Positions 45,941 to 56,565 of a stretch of 64,000 bases of DNA are shown here, piece by piece. Below the pieces are notes generated by a model. It was not told the origin of the DNA. It searched no databases and saw only the letters and a list, made by a program, of their open reading frames with translations. Origin of the DNA: Pseudomonas laurylsulfatiphila. Its GTDB lineage: Bacteria; Pseudomonadota; Gammaproteobacteria; Pseudomonadales; Pseudomonadaceae. The stretch lies in assembly GCF_002934665.1 (NCBI RefSeq), contig NZ_NIRS01000001.1, positions 248,001 through 312,000 on the forward strand, read 5' to 3'. The first letter of the stretch is position 1. Each line of letters begins with the position of its first letter. Position numbers and translations under genes: made by a program.

Positions 45941-46699
45941 TTACGCCTGCGCTTCAGCCTCAGCCAACTGCACCCACAACGCCGGGGCACCAGCGGATTT
46001 GCCGATGATTTCCAGGCGCGCTGCGTGGCGGGCCAGGTCGTCTTCGCTGGCGCGGATGATGCGCGTCGGCTGGCGATCCGCCGGCAAACGACGGATTTCG
46101 GTGGCCGAATTGTCCGCCCCTTCACCGGAGCCATTGCCATCGGAGGCATTACCGGCCAGGGACAGGCTGGTCTGCCCGCCGGTCATCGTCAGGTAGACGT
46201 CGGCGAGAATCTCGGAGTCGAGCAAGGCGCCGTGCAGTTCACGGCCGGAGTTGTCGACGCCATAGCGCTTGCACAAGGCGTCGAGGCTGTTGCGCTGCCC
46301 CGGGTGACGTTCCCGGGCCATCATCAGGGTGTCGAGGATCGAGCAATGCTGCGTGATGTCCGCGCGGTCCTGCTGCCCCATCAGGGCGAATTCGTTGTTG
46401 ATGAAGCCAACGTCGAACGCCGCGTTATGGATGATCAGCTGCGCGCCCTTGATGAACTCGAAGAACTCTTCGGCCACCTCGGCAAAACGCGGCTTGCCCA
46501 CGAGAAATTCGTTGGTGATGCCGTGGACGCCGATAGCGCCCTCGTCACTTTCGCGATCGGGCTGCAGGTAGACGTGAAAGTGTCGGCCCGTCAGGCGTCG
46601 GCCGATCAACTCGACACAACCGATTTCGATAATCCGGTGGCCGTCGGTCACCGGCATGCCGGTGGTTTCGGTGTCGAGTACAACGGATCTGGTGGCCAT
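45941..46699 (-). CDS. dnaQ: DNA polymerase III epsilon subunit (3'-5' proofreading exonuclease)
   Basis: DnaQ is the proofreading subunit of the replicative polymerase. The 252-residue protein has the DEDDh exonuclease motifs: ExoI VLDTETTG with D9 and E11, ExoII IIHNAAFDVGF, and ExoIII HGALLDSEILADVY with His and Asp. The C-terminal tail that binds the alpha subunit is present. It lies 195 bp downstream of rnhA, a neighbour also in other proteobacteria, with a REPIN in the gap. Confidence 0.96.
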   Translation of the reverse strand: MATRSVVLDTETTGMPVTDGHRIIEIGCVELIGRRLTGRHFHVYLQPDRESDEGAIGVHGITNEFLVGKPRFAEVAEEFFEFIKGAQLIIHNAAFDVGFINNEFALMGQQDRADITQHCSILDTLMMARERHPGQRNSLDALCKRYGVDNSGRELHGALLDSEILADVYLTMTGGQTSLSLAGNASDGNGSGEGADNSATEIRRLPADRQPTRIIRASEDDLARHAARLEIIGKSAGAPALWVQLAEAEAQA

Positions 46700-46787
46700 C
46701 AGTGCTCAGCTCTCAATCGGTCAATCGTGCAAAAGCGGCGATGTTAACACGCTCGCCGGGGTCTTTCAGGTGGACCGTGTTGCGCCC

Positions 46788-46862
46788 TTCGCGAGCGGGC
46801 TCGCTCCCACAAGGGCTCTTCGGCATATGGAGATCAACAGTGGGAGCGAGCCTGCTCGCGAA
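46788..46862. repeat. REPIN between rnhA and dnaQ
   Basis: TTCGCGAGCGGGCTCGCTCC... (46788-46811) and an inverted copy ending in CTGCTCGCGAA at 46862, with about 27 bp between. The left arm carries a GCGGGC variant. Confidence 0.88.
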
Positions 46863-46894
46863 GGCCGCGACTCGGTCCAGCAGTCGAGCCCAAA

Positions 46895-47347
46895 TCAGCC
46901 CTGCTTGTACCCACGCACTTCATCGACGCCACGGTTGGCCAACTGGTCGGCGCGTTCGTTGCCGTGATGGCCAATATGCCCGCGCACCCATTTCCAGGTG
47001 ACCTTGTGGCGGTTGACCTGCTCGTCGAGCAACTTCCACAGGTCAGCGTTTTTCACCGGCTCCTTCGCCGCGGTTTTCCAGCCGCGCTTCTTCCAGTTGT
47101 CCATCCACTCGTTGATGCCTTTCATCACGTACTGGGAGTCGGTCACCAGCAGCACCTCGCAGGGACGCTTGAGTTCTTCCAGGCCACGGATCGCACCCAT
47201 CAGCTCCATACGGTTGTTGGTGGTATTGGCTTCGCCGCCCCAGAGTTCCTTTTCAACGCCCTTGCACACCAGCAGTGCGCCCCAGCCGCCAGGGCCAGGG
47301 TTGCCCTTGCAGGCGCCGTCGGTGAACAGTTCTACGCTATCGCTCAT
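46895..47347 (-). CDS. rnhA: Ribonuclease HI
   Basis: RNase HI cuts the RNA strand of RNA-DNA hybrids. All four catalytic acidic residues sit at the E. coli positions: D10 ([14 protein letters not shown]), E48 (NNRMELM), D70 (LLVTDSQYV) and D134 (NERADQLA); His124 ([10 protein letters not shown]) is also present. The 150-residue length is normal. It follows the methyltransferase gene on minus and precedes dnaQ. Confidence 0.97.
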   Translation of the reverse strand: MSDSVELFTDGACKGNPGPGGWGALLVCKGVEKELWGGEANTTNNRMELMGAIRGLEELKRPCEVLLVTDSQYVMKGINEWMDNWKKRGWKTAAKEPVKNADLWKLLDEQVNRHKVTWKWVRGHIGHHGNERADQLANRGVDEVRGYKQG

Positions 47348-47440
47348 GCCAATCTATCCAGAAAATGCGCTGGCCCGCCGATCGCTGATCGACGACGCCC
47401 GAAGCCGGGACAGGCCCGGCCGCAAATGAAAAAGTGTGTA

Positions 47441-48199
47441 TTACGGTTCGATATTGCGACGGTTGACCTTGGCCATCGGCAAGGGAATCAACTTGCCCAT
47501 CGGCTCGCGCCGCTCCTGACGGACCGGTCGCAGGCCCACCACGATCTTGCGTGCCACCAGTAAATAGAAGCCGCCGCCCGACAGTTGCCAGTCTCCGGCC
47601 TTGCGCTCCCAACCGGCCAGGCGCGTCTGCCACGCCGGTGACGCAAGCGGCGGACGATAGCACCCGAAGCGGCGTTTCTCCAGCGCGAAGCCCAGCAGGT
47701 TCAGCCAGTCCGCAACCCGTGACGGCGAAATGCAGCGCGCCTTGCGCAGCGCATCCTGGGCAAACACGTGCCGCAGGCCCCAACTGCTCCAGGGATTGAT
47801 GCCGATGATCAGCAAATGCCCGCCGGGCCGCACGCTGCTTGCCGCCTCGCGCAGTAAACCATGGGGCGACAGGCAGAAATCCAGGCCGTGCTGCAGCACC
47901 ACCACATCGGCGGCGTGCTCGCTCAGCGGCCAGGCCTGCTCCTCACAGACGATCTCGACCCCCGGCAACGGCGCGCCAAGGCGTACGTTACGCTGCACCT
48001 GCGGCGCTGACGGCGGAGTCTGAGCCGAGGGACCGTAATGCACCAGATAGCCACCAAAGAACCGCCCGAGTTCGTCTTCGAGCATGCGCCGCTCTTCGTC
48101 CAGCAGGAATTGCCCGATCGGACCTTCCAGCCACTCGCGGGCCGCGCCGATCAACGCCAGCCAGTCAGGATCAGCCTGTGCGAACGCTTTATCAGTCAT
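47441..48199 (-). CDS. Class I SAM-dependent methyltransferase
   Basis: A 252-residue protein with a methyltransferase-like region: [27 protein letters not shown] and [15 protein letters not shown] (about 98-143) correspond to post-I and motif III of the methyltransf_11 family. Motif I (the GxGxG loop) is not obvious, so cofactor binding needs proof. The ATG at 48199 follows GGAG; a TTG at 48211 is less likely. It is divergent from gloB by 65 bp and upstream of rnhA, the order seen at P. aeruginosa PA1813-PA1816. Confidence 0.85.
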   Translation of the reverse strand: MTDKAFAQADPDWLALIGAAREWLEGPIGQFLLDEERRMLEDELGRFFGGYLVHYGPSAQTPPSAPQVQRNVRLGAPLPGVEIVCEEQAWPLSEHAADVVVLQHGLDFCLSPHGLLREAASSVRPGGHLLIIGINPWSSWGLRHVFAQDALRKARCISPSRVADWLNLLGFALEKRRFGCYRPPLASPAWQTRLAGWERKAGDWQLSGGGFYLLVARKIVVGLRPVRQERREPMGKLIPLPMAKVNRRNIEP

Positions 48200-48264
48200 T
48201 GCATTCTCCAACGCGCCAGGAAGTTCTAAGATGCGCCATTGTTTTCCGCTTGGCGAATCCGACG

Positions 48265-49032
48265 ATGATACAGATCACAGCCCTGCCCGCCTTCACCGAC
48301 AACTACATCTGGTTGTTACAAGACCACGGCAGCAAACGCTGCGCGGTCGTCGACCCGGGTGATGCCGCCCCGGTACACGCCTGGCTCACGGCCAATCCGG
48401 GTTGGGTACTGAGTGATATTTTGATCACTCACCACCATCATGACCACGTCGGCGGCGTCGAACAGCTGAAAAAAGCGACGGACGCGAAAGTCTATGGTCC
48501 GGCCAGCGAAACGATCCCGGCGCGGGAGGTTGCGCTCAAGGACAACGACCGCATCAGCGTGCTCGGGTTGGACTTCGATATCTTCGCGGTCCCCGGCCAC
48601 ACCCTGGGACATATCGCCTATTACCATCACGGTTTGCTGTTCTGCGGCGACACCCTGTTTGCCGCCGGTTGCGGGCGGTTGTTCGAAGGCACGCCACAGC
48701 AAATGTACAGCTCGCTGACACGCCTCGCGGGGTTGCCGGAAGACACGCTGGTCTACTGCACCCACGAATACACCCTGAGCAATCTGAAGTTTGCCGCAGC
48801 CGTCGAGCCGAACAACCCGGATACGGCCGAACGCCTGGCCAAAGTCACCCGCCAACGGGAGTCCGGGATCATGACGCTGCCGTCGACACTGGCACTGGAA
48901 AAGCTCACAAACCCGTTTTTGCGTTCCGCTGAAACATCCGTTAAAGAAAAAGCGGACGAACGGACCGGCACCGATAACTCGGCGCCCGATATGGTTTTTG
49001 CTGCGCTTCGAGCGTGGAAAGACACGTTCTAA
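48265..49032 (+). CDS. gloB: Hydroxyacylglutathione hydrolase (glyoxalase II)
   Basis: GloB hydrolyses S-D-lactoylglutathione to D-lactate and glutathione, the second step of methylglyoxal detoxification. The 255 residues have the metallo-beta-lactamase zinc motif THHHHDH (55-61), a further His in [11 protein letters not shown], Asp in LFCGDTLF and the His of [10 protein letters not shown]. The glyoxalase II C-terminal domain (about 170-255) is present. The ATG at 48265 gives the family length; the open frame upstream runs through the divergent methyltransferase gene. Confidence 0.95.
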   Translation: MIQITALPAFTDNYIWLLQDHGSKRCAVVDPGDAAPVHAWLTANPGWVLSDILITHHHHDHVGGVEQLKKATDAKVYGPASETIPAREVALKDNDRISVLGLDFDIFAVPGHTLGHIAYYHHGLLFCGDTLFAAGCGRLFEGTPQQMYSSLTRLAGLPEDTLVYCTHEYTLSNLKFAAAVEPNNPDTAERLAKVTRQRESGIMTLPSTLALEKLTNPFLRSAETSVKEKADERTGTDNSAPDMVFAALRAWKDTF

Positions 49033-49131
49033 AGGGGTCCCACAAGGCTGCAACAATTCTGAAAGGTTGACCGCGCAGGGTGCGCTTTCTAGAATCGCCC
49101 GACATTTTTGCCCGGAACTTACTTCCAGCCA

Positions 49132-50562
49132 ATGTCGTCACCTATTCGCAAAGCCATCAGTTCAGACGCATTGACCCGCTTGGCTCAAGCCATTGCGGTG
49201 GCTGTGTCCGCCACCCTGGCGGGCTGTTCCAGCCATGCGCCGCAGACCGATGCGGCGCACACGCCGAACATCGCCGCGCGCGCCAAGCAGAAGCCGATCT
49301 GGCTCAGCGAAAAGCCCAGCCCGCAAATTCCACAGGACGTCTGGGAGCGTATGCGCCAGGGCTTCCAGTTGCAGGACGGGCTGGGTGTCAACCCGCGCAT
49401 CGAGCAGCAGCGCCTGTGGTTCGCCAGCAACCCGTCTTTCCTCGAAAACGCCGGTGAACGTGGCAGCCTCTACATTCACTACATCGTCGAGCGCCTTGAA
49501 GAGCGCAACATGCCGCTGGAACTGGCCCTGCTGCCAGTGATTGAAAGTGCCTACAACCCGATGGCCTACTCCCGGGCCGACGCGGTGGGTCTTTGGCAAT
49601 TCATCCCGTCCACCGGACGTTACTTCAACCTGCGCCAGACCCGTTTCTATGATGGCCGTCGCGACATCACCGCGTCGACCACCGCCGCGCTGGATTACCT
49701 GACCCGCCTGCACGACATGTTCAACGGCGACTGGATGCTGGCCCTGGCGGCCTACAACGCCGGTGAAGGCACCGTCAGCCGGGCCATCGAGCGCAACGAG
49801 CGGCTGGGCCTGCCGACCGACTACTGGAACCTGCCGCTGCCCTCCGAAACCCAGGCCTATGTGCCGAAGTTGCTGGCGCTGTCGCAAGTGGTGATGGCGC
49901 CGGAAGCCTACGGCGTGAACCTCAACCCGATCGCCAACCAGCCCTATTTCCAGGTCGTCGAAATCAACCAGCGCATGGACCTGTCCAAGGTCGCTGAAGT
50001 CGCAAACATCGACGAAGACGAACTGTTCCAGCTCAACCCGGCCTTCAAGCAGCGCACCACCATCGACGGCCCACAGCACCTGCTGGTGCCGACCTCCAAG
50101 GCGCAACTGCTGACCAGCAGCCTGCAGACCATGCGTCCTGAAGAGTTGATCAGCAAAAAATCGCTCAAGCCGGTCTTCGAAGGCGCCGACGACACCCAGG
50201 TCGCCAGCGCCAGGCGGTCCTACCGGGTCAAACGGGGAGACAACCTCGGCTCCATCGCCAAGGCCAACAACGTTGACGTGAAGGACCTGCAACGCTGGAA
50301 CAAACTGACCGGCAAGAATCTCAAGCCCGGCCAGACCCTGGTCATGCAGGACAACAGCAAACGCAGCTCCGGGCGCGTCAACACCGTGATTGCCGCCAAC
50401 TCCAAAAAGCAGCAGACCAAGTACAAGGTCCAGCAAGGCGACTCGCTGGCCCTCGTGGCCAAGCGTTTCAACGTCGAGATGCAGCACCTCAAGCGCTGGA
50501 ATCCTCGTGTCGGCCAGGCGCTGAAGCCCGGCCAGATGTTGACGGTGGCCAATCCGCATTAA
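49132..50562 (+). CDS. mltD: Membrane-bound lytic murein transglycosylase D
   Basis: MltD cleaves peptidoglycan glycan strands with formation of 1,6-anhydro ends, from the outer membrane. It is a lipoprotein: signal peptide with lipobox LAGC and acyl-accepting Cys32. The SLT domain (about 115-225) has the catalytic Glu138 in LLPVIESAYNP and the family segments AVGLWQFIPSTGRYF and LAAYNAGEGT. Two LysM domains that bind peptidoglycan are at the C-terminus (about 363-407 and 430-474), with a weaker LysM-like segment near 289-327. I choose ATG 49132; a TTG at 49108 is upstream. A strong terminator follows. Confidence 0.95.
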   Translation: MSSPIRKAISSDALTRLAQAIAVAVSATLAGCSSHAPQTDAAHTPNIAARAKQKPIWLSEKPSPQIPQDVWERMRQGFQLQDGLGVNPRIEQQRLWFASNPSFLENAGERGSLYIHYIVERLEERNMPLELALLPVIESAYNPMAYSRADAVGLWQFIPSTGRYFNLRQTRFYDGRRDITASTTAALDYLTRLHDMFNGDWMLALAAYNAGEGTVSRAIERNERLGLPTDYWNLPLPSETQAYVPKLLALSQVVMAPEAYGVNLNPIANQPYFQVVEINQRMDLSKVAEVANIDEDELFQLNPAFKQRTTIDGPQHLLVPTSKAQLLTSSLQTMRPEELISKKSLKPVFEGADDTQVASARRSYRVKRGDNLGSIAKANNVDVKDLQRWNKLTGKNLKPGQTLVMQDNSKRSSGRVNTVIAANSKKQQTKYKVQQGDSLALVAKRFNVEMQHLKRWNPRVGQALKPGQMLTVANPH

Positions 50563-50592
50563 AAAGAGCCCCTGATTTCAGGGGCTTTTTTA
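50562..50592 (+). terminator. Rho-independent terminator after mltD
   Basis: GCCCCTG (50568-50574) pairs with CAGGGGC (50579-50585), followed by TTTTTTT. It directly follows the mltD stop codon. Confidence 0.92.
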
Positions 50593-50594
50593 TA

Positions 50595-50688
50595 CCTGTA
50601 GGAGCTGGCTTGCCAGCGAAGACATCGGCACAGTCAACATCGATTTCGCCCGTCACGCCGCCTTCGCTGGCAAGCCAGCTCCCACAGG
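50595..50688. repeat. REPIN of the GCTGGCTTGCCAGC subtype
   Basis: CCTGTAGGAGCTGGCTTGCC... (50595-50621) faces CTTCGCTGGCAAGCCAGCTC... (50662-50688), 40 bp apart. It is placed right after the mltD terminator. Confidence 0.9.
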
Positions 50689-50794
50689 ATTGCGTCCAGC
50701 CGAATTTACCCATTAACCCCCGTCTTTTTCCTGTCCATACAAGCTGTTACTGTACGGTCCACAAAGCCCAAGCCGCCTGGATCGGATCTCCTAT

Positions 50795-52627
50795 TTGAAG
50801 CGTCCCCTGCCCCTGCTCCTGATCAGCCTGGCCTTGAGCTCCACCGCAAGCGCGACGATCAGCGAAAGCCATGGTTATGCGCAGTTCGGCACGCTCAAGT
50901 ACCCGGCCCGATTTACCCACTTCGACTGGGTCAACCCGCAAGCGCCCAAGGGCGGTACGTTGCGGGTGATGGCGTTTGGCACCTTCGATACGCTCAACCC
51001 GTACACCTTCAAGGGCACCAGCCCGGTCACCACACCGAACTTCCTGCAATACGGCATCAACGAACTCAACGAACCGCTGATGGTCGGCACCGGGCAGTAC
51101 GCGCCTTCGGGTGACGAGCCCGCGTCCAGCTATGGCCTGATCGCCCAGTCGGTGGAGTACAGCGAGGACCGCAGTTGGGTGGTGTTCAACCTGCGCCCTG
51201 AAGCACGCTTCCATGACGGAACGCCGATTACCGCCTTCGACGTTGCGTTCTCCTATCGCACGCTGCTCAAGGAAGGGCATCCGCTGTACCGCACCAACCT
51301 TCAGGAGGTGCTGCGGGTCGACATCCTCAACCCCCAGCGCATCCGTTTCGTGTTCAAGCGCGCCGGCAATCCGCTGCTGATCCTGCGCCTGGGCGAAATG
51401 CCGGTGTTGCCACAGCACTACTGGAAAGGCCGTGACTTCAAGGCCACCACGTTCGAACCGCCGCTGGGCAGCGGGCCGTATCGCATCACGTCGGTCACGC
51501 CAGGACGCCAGATCGTTTTCGAACGGGTCAAGGATTACTGGGGCAAGGACCTGTCGGTCAATCGCGGCAAGTACAACTTCGACCGCATGGAAGTCGAGTT
51601 CTACCGCGACAGCGACGTCGCGTTCGAGGCGTTCAAGGCCGGTGAATTCGACATCTATATCGAGCATCAGGCGAAAAACTGGGACACCGGCTACAACTTT
51701 CCCGCCCTACGCCGCGGTGACGTGATCAAGGCACAGATTCCCCACCAGATCCCGACCCAGACCCAGGGCCTGTTCATGAACGGCCGCCGGGTGACTTTCT
51801 CGGACGCCAGGGTCCGTGAAGCGCTGGGGCTGATGTTCAACTTTGAATGGACCAACCGCGCGCTGTTCAGCGGTGCCTACAAACGCGCCCTGAGCTATTA
51901 CCCCAACAGCGAGTTCTCGGCCAGCGGCTTGCCGGTCGGGCATGAATGGCTGTTGCTCAAGCCCTACCGTGAACAGCTGCCGGCCAGGCTCTTTACCGAG
52001 CCGTTCAGCCTGCCGCAGACCGATGGCCGCGCTATCCCCCGGGAGACCTTGCGCAAAGCCCTCGGCCTGCTCGCCGAAGCCGGCTGGAAGCTCAATGGCC
52101 AGCACCTGCAAAACGCCGCAGGCCAACCCTTGCGCCTGGAGCTGTTGCTGGTCAACCCGAACCTGGAACGCATCCTCCAGCCCTACGTCGAGAACCTCGC
52201 CAGCATCGGCATCGATGCGCAGCTGCGCACGGTCGATCGCGCGCAATACAAGCAGCGCCTCGACCAGTTCGATTTCGACATGATCCTGATGACCCTCAAC
52301 CAGACCCTCAGCCCGGGCCTGGAACAATGGCAGTACTTTCACTCCAGCCAGGCCGAGGTCAAAGGCAGCAAGAACTACGCCGGCATTGCCAACCCGGTGG
52401 TCGACCATCTGCTCGAACAGTTGCTGGCCGCCCAGACCCGTGACCAGCAAGTCGCCGCCGGCAAGGCCCTTGACCGCGTGCTGCTGTGGCAGCACTACAT
52501 CGTTCCCAACTGGTACCTCAATTATCACCGCCTGGCGTACCGCAACCGGCTCGCCTTTGTCACCACGCCGCCTTACACCCTGGGCCTGAATGCGTGGTGG
52601 CTGAAATCTTCGGAGAAAGATCAATGA
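50795..52627 (+). CDS. Peptide ABC transporter substrate-binding protein A (family 5), second system
   Basis: A 610-residue periplasmic binding protein with signal peptide MKRPLPLLLISLALSSTASA-TI. It shares the YejA layout (PQAPKGGTLRVM near 47, LGSGPYRITSV near 225, the C-terminal QHYIVPNWYLNYH). No ATG fits; the start is TTG at 50795. It is the first of two adjacent binding-protein genes in this importer and shares the upstream-of-fabI position with PA1811 and neighbours. Its stop overlaps the next start by 4 bp (ATGA). Confidence 0.9.
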   Translation: MKRPLPLLLISLALSSTASATISESHGYAQFGTLKYPARFTHFDWVNPQAPKGGTLRVMAFGTFDTLNPYTFKGTSPVTTPNFLQYGINELNEPLMVGTGQYAPSGDEPASSYGLIAQSVEYSEDRSWVVFNLRPEARFHDGTPITAFDVAFSYRTLLKEGHPLYRTNLQEVLRVDILNPQRIRFVFKRAGNPLLILRLGEMPVLPQHYWKGRDFKATTFEPPLGSGPYRITSVTPGRQIVFERVKDYWGKDLSVNRGKYNFDRMEVEFYRDSDVAFEAFKAGEFDIYIEHQAKNWDTGYNFPALRRGDVIKAQIPHQIPTQTQGLFMNGRRVTFSDARVREALGLMFNFEWTNRALFSGAYKRALSYYPNSEFSASGLPVGHEWLLLKPYREQLPARLFTEPFSLPQTDGRAIPRETLRKALGLLAEAGWKLNGQHLQNAAGQPLRLELLLVNPNLERILQPYVENLASIGIDAQLRTVDRAQYKQRLDQFDFDMILMTLNQTLSPGLEQWQYFHSSQAEVKGSKNYAGIANPVVDHLLEQLLAAQTRDQQVAAGKALDRVLLWQHYIVPNWYLNYHRLAYRNRLAFVTTPPYTLGLNAWWLKSSEKDQ

Positions 52628-54465
52628 ACCCCATCCGCACCCTGCTCCTGCAGGCCAGCGGCCTGTTGTTCGCCGGGCTGGCCTGCGCCGCCCCGCAACA
52701 CGCCGTGACCCTGTACAACGAGCCGCCGAAATACCCGGCCGACTTCAAGCACTTCGACTACGTCAATCCCGACGCCCCCAAGGGCGGGATCTTCCGCCAG
52801 GCCGGGTTCGGTGGCTTCGACAGCCTCAACCCGTTCATCAGCAAAGGCGTACCGGCGGATGATATCGGCATCATCTACGACACCCTGGCCAAGCAAGGCC
52901 TGGACGAGCCGTTCACCGAGTACGGCCTGATCGCCCGGCTGATCGAGAAAGCCCCGGACAACGGCTGGGTGCGCTTCTACCTGCGCCCCGAAGCACGCTT
53001 CCATGAAGGCCATCCGGTACGCGCCGAAGACGTGGTGTTCAGCTTCCAGATGCTGACCAAGGACGGCGCACCGATGTACCGCGGCTACTACAACGACGTG
53101 GCCGAAGTGATCGCCGAAGACCCGCTGACCGTGCTGTTCAAGTTCAAGCACACCAACAACCGCGAGCTGCCGCTGATCCTCGGCCAGTTGCCGGTGCTGC
53201 CCAAGCATTGGTGGGCCGACCGCGACTTCAACAAGGGCAACCTGGAGATCCCGTTGGGCAGCGGCCCGTACAAGGTCGGCGAAGTGAAGGCCGGGCGCTC
53301 GGTGCGCTACGAGCGGGTCAAGGACTACTGGGGCAAGGACCTGCCGGTCAATCGCGGTTTCTATAACTTCGACGTGATGACCACCGATTACTACCGCGAC
53401 AACACCGTGGCCCTGGAAGCACTCAAGGCCGGGCAGTTCGACTACTGGCTGGAAATGACCGCGAAAAACTGGGCCAACGCCTACAACATCCCGGCGGTCA
53501 CCGAGGGCCGACTGGTCAAGGAGCAGATCCCCAACGGCAACCCGACCGGCATGCAAGGCTTCGTGTTCAATCTGCGTCGCCCGGTGTTCCAGGATGTGCG
53601 TGTGCGCCAGGCCTTGTCGCTGTTGCTGGACTTCGAATGGACCAACAAGCAACTGTTCAACGGCGCCTACGCACGTACCCGCAGTTATTTCGAGAACTCG
53701 GAAATGGCCGCCACCGGCCTGCCTGACGCCGAACAGGTGGCGATCCTCGAACCGTTTCGCGCCAAGCTGCCTCCGCAGGTGTTCAGTGAAGCCTTCCAGA
53801 ACCCCGCCACTGACGGCAGCGGCATGATCCGCGCCCAGCAACGGCAAGCCTATCAACTGCTGCAGGAGGCGGGCTGGCGCATCGTCGATGACAAAATGGT
53901 CGACGCCACCGGCAAGCCGGTGGTCATCGAATTCCTGTTGGCCCAGACCGAATTCGAACGGGTGCTGCTGCCGTTCAAACGCAACCTGAGCGACCTGGGT
54001 ATCGATCTGGTGATCCGCCGGGTCGACGTCTCGCAGTACATCAACCGCGTGCGCTCCCGGGACTTCGACATGATCGTCGGCAGCTTCCCGCAGTCCAACT
54101 CACCAGGTAACGAACAACGGGAATTCTGGATGTCGGCCGCCGCCGACAAACCCGGCAGCCGCAATTCCATGGGGCTCAAAGATCCGGTGGTCGATCAACT
54201 GGTCGAACAACTGATCAACGCCGATTCGCGCAAAAGCCTGGTGGCCCATGCCCGCGCGCTGGACCGCGTTCTGCAATGGGGCTATTACGTAATACCCAAC
54301 TGGCACATCAAGACCTGGCGCGTGGCGTACTGGAACCACATCGGCCACCCGAAGGTCTCGCCCAAGTACGACATCGGCACGGCCACCTGGTGGGTCAAGC
54401 CCGACATCAAGCCGGCGATAGAAGTCGAAACCATACTGCAGGCCGATCCTGCGGGCACGGAGTAA
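52624..54465 (+). CDS. Peptide ABC transporter substrate-binding protein B (family 5), second system
   Basis: A 613-residue periplasmic binding protein with signal peptide [24 protein letters not shown]. It is closer in sequence style to the binding protein at 11812 ([42 protein letters not shown]) than to its direct neighbour. Having two binding proteins feeding one permease pair suggests different substrate ranges. The ATG at 52624 overlaps the previous stop; yejB starts 4 bp after its own stop. Confidence 0.92.
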   Translation: MNPIRTLLLQASGLLFAGLACAAPQHAVTLYNEPPKYPADFKHFDYVNPDAPKGGIFRQAGFGGFDSLNPFISKGVPADDIGIIYDTLAKQGLDEPFTEYGLIARLIEKAPDNGWVRFYLRPEARFHEGHPVRAEDVVFSFQMLTKDGAPMYRGYYNDVAEVIAEDPLTVLFKFKHTNNRELPLILGQLPVLPKHWWADRDFNKGNLEIPLGSGPYKVGEVKAGRSVRYERVKDYWGKDLPVNRGFYNFDVMTTDYYRDNTVALEALKAGQFDYWLEMTAKNWANAYNIPAVTEGRLVKEQIPNGNPTGMQGFVFNLRRPVFQDVRVRQALSLLLDFEWTNKQLFNGAYARTRSYFENSEMAATGLPDAEQVAILEPFRAKLPPQVFSEAFQNPATDGSGMIRAQQRQAYQLLQEAGWRIVDDKMVDATGKPVVIEFLLAQTEFERVLLPFKRNLSDLGIDLVIRRVDVSQYINRVRSRDFDMIVGSFPQSNSPGNEQREFWMSAAADKPGSRNSMGLKDPVVDQLVEQLINADSRKSLVAHARALDRVLQWGYYVIPNWHIKTWRVAYWNHIGHPKVSPKYDIGTATWWVKPDIKPAIEVETILQADPAGTE

Positions 54466-54469
54466 TCAG

Positions 54470-55543
54470 ATGCTGGCGTACATTTTTCGTCGACTGTTGC
54501 TGATCATTCCGACCCTGTTCGGCATCTTGCTGATCAACTTCGTGATCATCCAGGCCGCCCCGGGCGGGCCGGTGGAACAGATGATCGCCAAGCTCGAAGG
54601 CTTCGAAGGCGCCACCAGCCGCATCGCCGGCGGCGGTGCCGAAGTCTCGGTGGCAGGCTCGGCCTATCGCGGCGCCCAGGGCCTGGACCCGGCGCTGATC
54701 AAGGAAATCGAACACATGTACGGCTTCGACAAGTCGGCGCCGGAACGCTTGTGGATCATGGTCAAGAACTATGCGTCGCTGGATTTCGGCGACAGCTTCT
54801 TTCGCGACGCCAAGGTCATCGACCTGATCAAGGAAAAGATGCCGGTGTCGATCTCCCTCGGGCTGTGGAGCACCCTGATCATGTACCTGGTGTCGATCCC
54901 GCTGGGGATCGCCAAGGCCACGCGACACGGCAGCCATTTCGACGTCTGGACCAGTTCGGCGATCATCGTCGGCTACGCGATCCCGGCGTTCCTGTTCGCC
55001 ATCCTGTTGATCGTGGTGTTCGCCGGCGGCAGTTATCTGGACTGGTTCCCGTTGCGCGGGCTGACCTCGAACAACTTCGATGAACTGAGCATGAGCGGCA
55101 AGATCCTCGACTACTTCTGGCACCTGGCGCTGCCGGTGACCGCGCTGGTGATCGGCAACTTCGCGACCATGACCCTGCTGACCAAAAACAGCTTCCTCGA
55201 CGAGATCAACAAGCAGTACGTGATCACCGCCAGGGCCAAGGGCCTGACCAACCACCGCGTGCTGTACGGCCATGTGTTCCGCAACGCCATGCTGCTGGTG
55301 ATCGCCGGTTTCCCTTCAGCCTTCATCGGTATCTTCTTCACCGGCTCGCTGCTGGTGGAGGTGATCTTCTCCCTCGACGGCCTGGGCCTGATGAGTTTCG
55401 AAGCGGCGATCAACCGCGATTACCCGGTGGTGTTCGGCACGCTGTTCATCTTCACGTTGCTGGGGCTGGTGGTGAAACTGATCGGCGACCTTACCTACAC
55501 CTTTGTCGATCCGCGCATCGACTTCGAAAGCCGGGAGCATTGA
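54470..55543 (+). CDS. yejB: Peptide ABC transporter permease (YejB-like), second system
   Basis: A 357-residue inner-membrane permease, strongly similar to the one at 13680 along its length ([72 protein letters not shown]). The start ATG 54470 lies 4 bp after the binding-protein stop. The downstream yejE gene begins 1 bp after its stop. Confidence 0.94.
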   Translation: MLAYIFRRLLLIIPTLFGILLINFVIIQAAPGGPVEQMIAKLEGFEGATSRIAGGGAEVSVAGSAYRGAQGLDPALIKEIEHMYGFDKSAPERLWIMVKNYASLDFGDSFFRDAKVIDLIKEKMPVSISLGLWSTLIMYLVSIPLGIAKATRHGSHFDVWTSSAIIVGYAIPAFLFAILLIVVFAGGSYLDWFPLRGLTSNNFDELSMSGKILDYFWHLALPVTALVIGNFATMTLLTKNSFLDEINKQYVITARAKGLTNHRVLYGHVFRNAMLLVIAGFPSAFIGIFFTGSLLVEVIFSLDGLGLMSFEAAINRDYPVVFGTLFIFTLLGLVVKLIGDLTYTFVDPRIDFESREH

Positions 55544-55544
55544 G

Positions 55545-56564
55545 ATGAACCTGTCCCCTCTCAATCGCCGGCGCTTCGAACTGTTCAAGGCCAACAAGCG
55601 TGGCTGGTGGTCGCTGTGGCTTTTCTTGATCCTGTTCGGCGCCAGCCTCGGCGCCGAGCTGATCGCCAACGACAAGCCGCTGGCGGTGCATTACGACAAC
55701 AACTGGTACTTCCCGGCGCTCAAGCGCTACCCGGAAACCACCTTCGGCGGCGAATTTCCGCTGGAAGCCAACTACAAGAGCCCGTACATCCGCGAACTGC
55801 TCAAGGCCAGGGACGCCTGGGTGCTGTGGGCGCCGATTCCCTACAGCTACCAGAGCATCAACTACGACCTGAAAGTCCCGGCCCCGGCCCCGCCCTCGAC
55901 GGACAACCTGCTGGGCACCGACGACCAGGGCCGCGACGTGCTGGCCCGGGTGATCTACGGTTTCCGCATTTCGGTGCTGTTCGCCCTGACCCTGACCGTG
56001 CTCAGCTCGATCATCGGCGTGATCGCCGGCGCCTTGCAGGGTTTCTACGGCGGCTGGGTGGATCTGGCCGGGCAGCGCTTCCTGGAGATCTGGTCCGGGC
56101 TGCCGGTGCTGTACCTGCTGATCATCCTCGCCAGCTTCGTGCAACCCAACTTCTGGTGGCTGCTGGGGATCATGCTGCTGTTCTCGTGGATGAGCCTGGT
56201 GGACGTGGTGCGCGCCGAATTTCTGCGCGGGCGCAATCTGGAATACGTGCGCGCCGCCCGCGCCCTGGGCATGCAGAACGGCGCGATCATGTTCCGCCAT
56301 ATCCTGCCCAACGCGATGGTCTCGACCATGACCTTCATGCCGTTCATCCTCACTGGCGCCATCGGCACTCTGACCGCCCTGGACTTCCTCGGTTTCGGTC
56401 TGCCGGCAGGCAGCCCGTCGCTGGGTGAACTGGTGGCCCAGGGCAAATCCAACCTGCAGGCGCCGTGGCTGGGCATCAGCGCCTTTGCGGTGCTGGCCCT
56501 GATGTTGAGCCTGCTGGTGTTCATCGGCGAATCCGCTCGCGATGCCTTCGACCCGAGGAAGTGA
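55545..56564 (+). CDS. yejE: Peptide ABC transporter permease (YejE-like), second system
   Basis: A 339-residue permease paralogous to the one at 14741. It has the N-terminal RRFELFKANKRGWWSLWLF, DNLLGTDDQGRDVLARVIYG (about 121-140) and the EAA loop YVRAARALGMQNGAIMFRHI. The ATG at 55545 fits the family start; the upstream open frame only reads into yejB. The ATPase gene starts 1 bp downstream. Confidence 0.94.
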   Translation: MNLSPLNRRRFELFKANKRGWWSLWLFLILFGASLGAELIANDKPLAVHYDNNWYFPALKRYPETTFGGEFPLEANYKSPYIRELLKARDAWVLWAPIPYSYQSINYDLKVPAPAPPSTDNLLGTDDQGRDVLARVIYGFRISVLFALTLTVLSSIIGVIAGALQGFYGGWVDLAGQRFLEIWSGLPVLYLLIILASFVQPNFWWLLGIMLLFSWMSLVDVVRAEFLRGRNLEYVRAARALGMQNGAIMFRHILPNAMVSTMTFMPFILTGAIGTLTALDFLGFGLPAGSPSLGELVAQGKSNLQAPWLGISAFAVLALMLSLLVFIGESARDAFDPRK

Positions 56565-56565
56565 A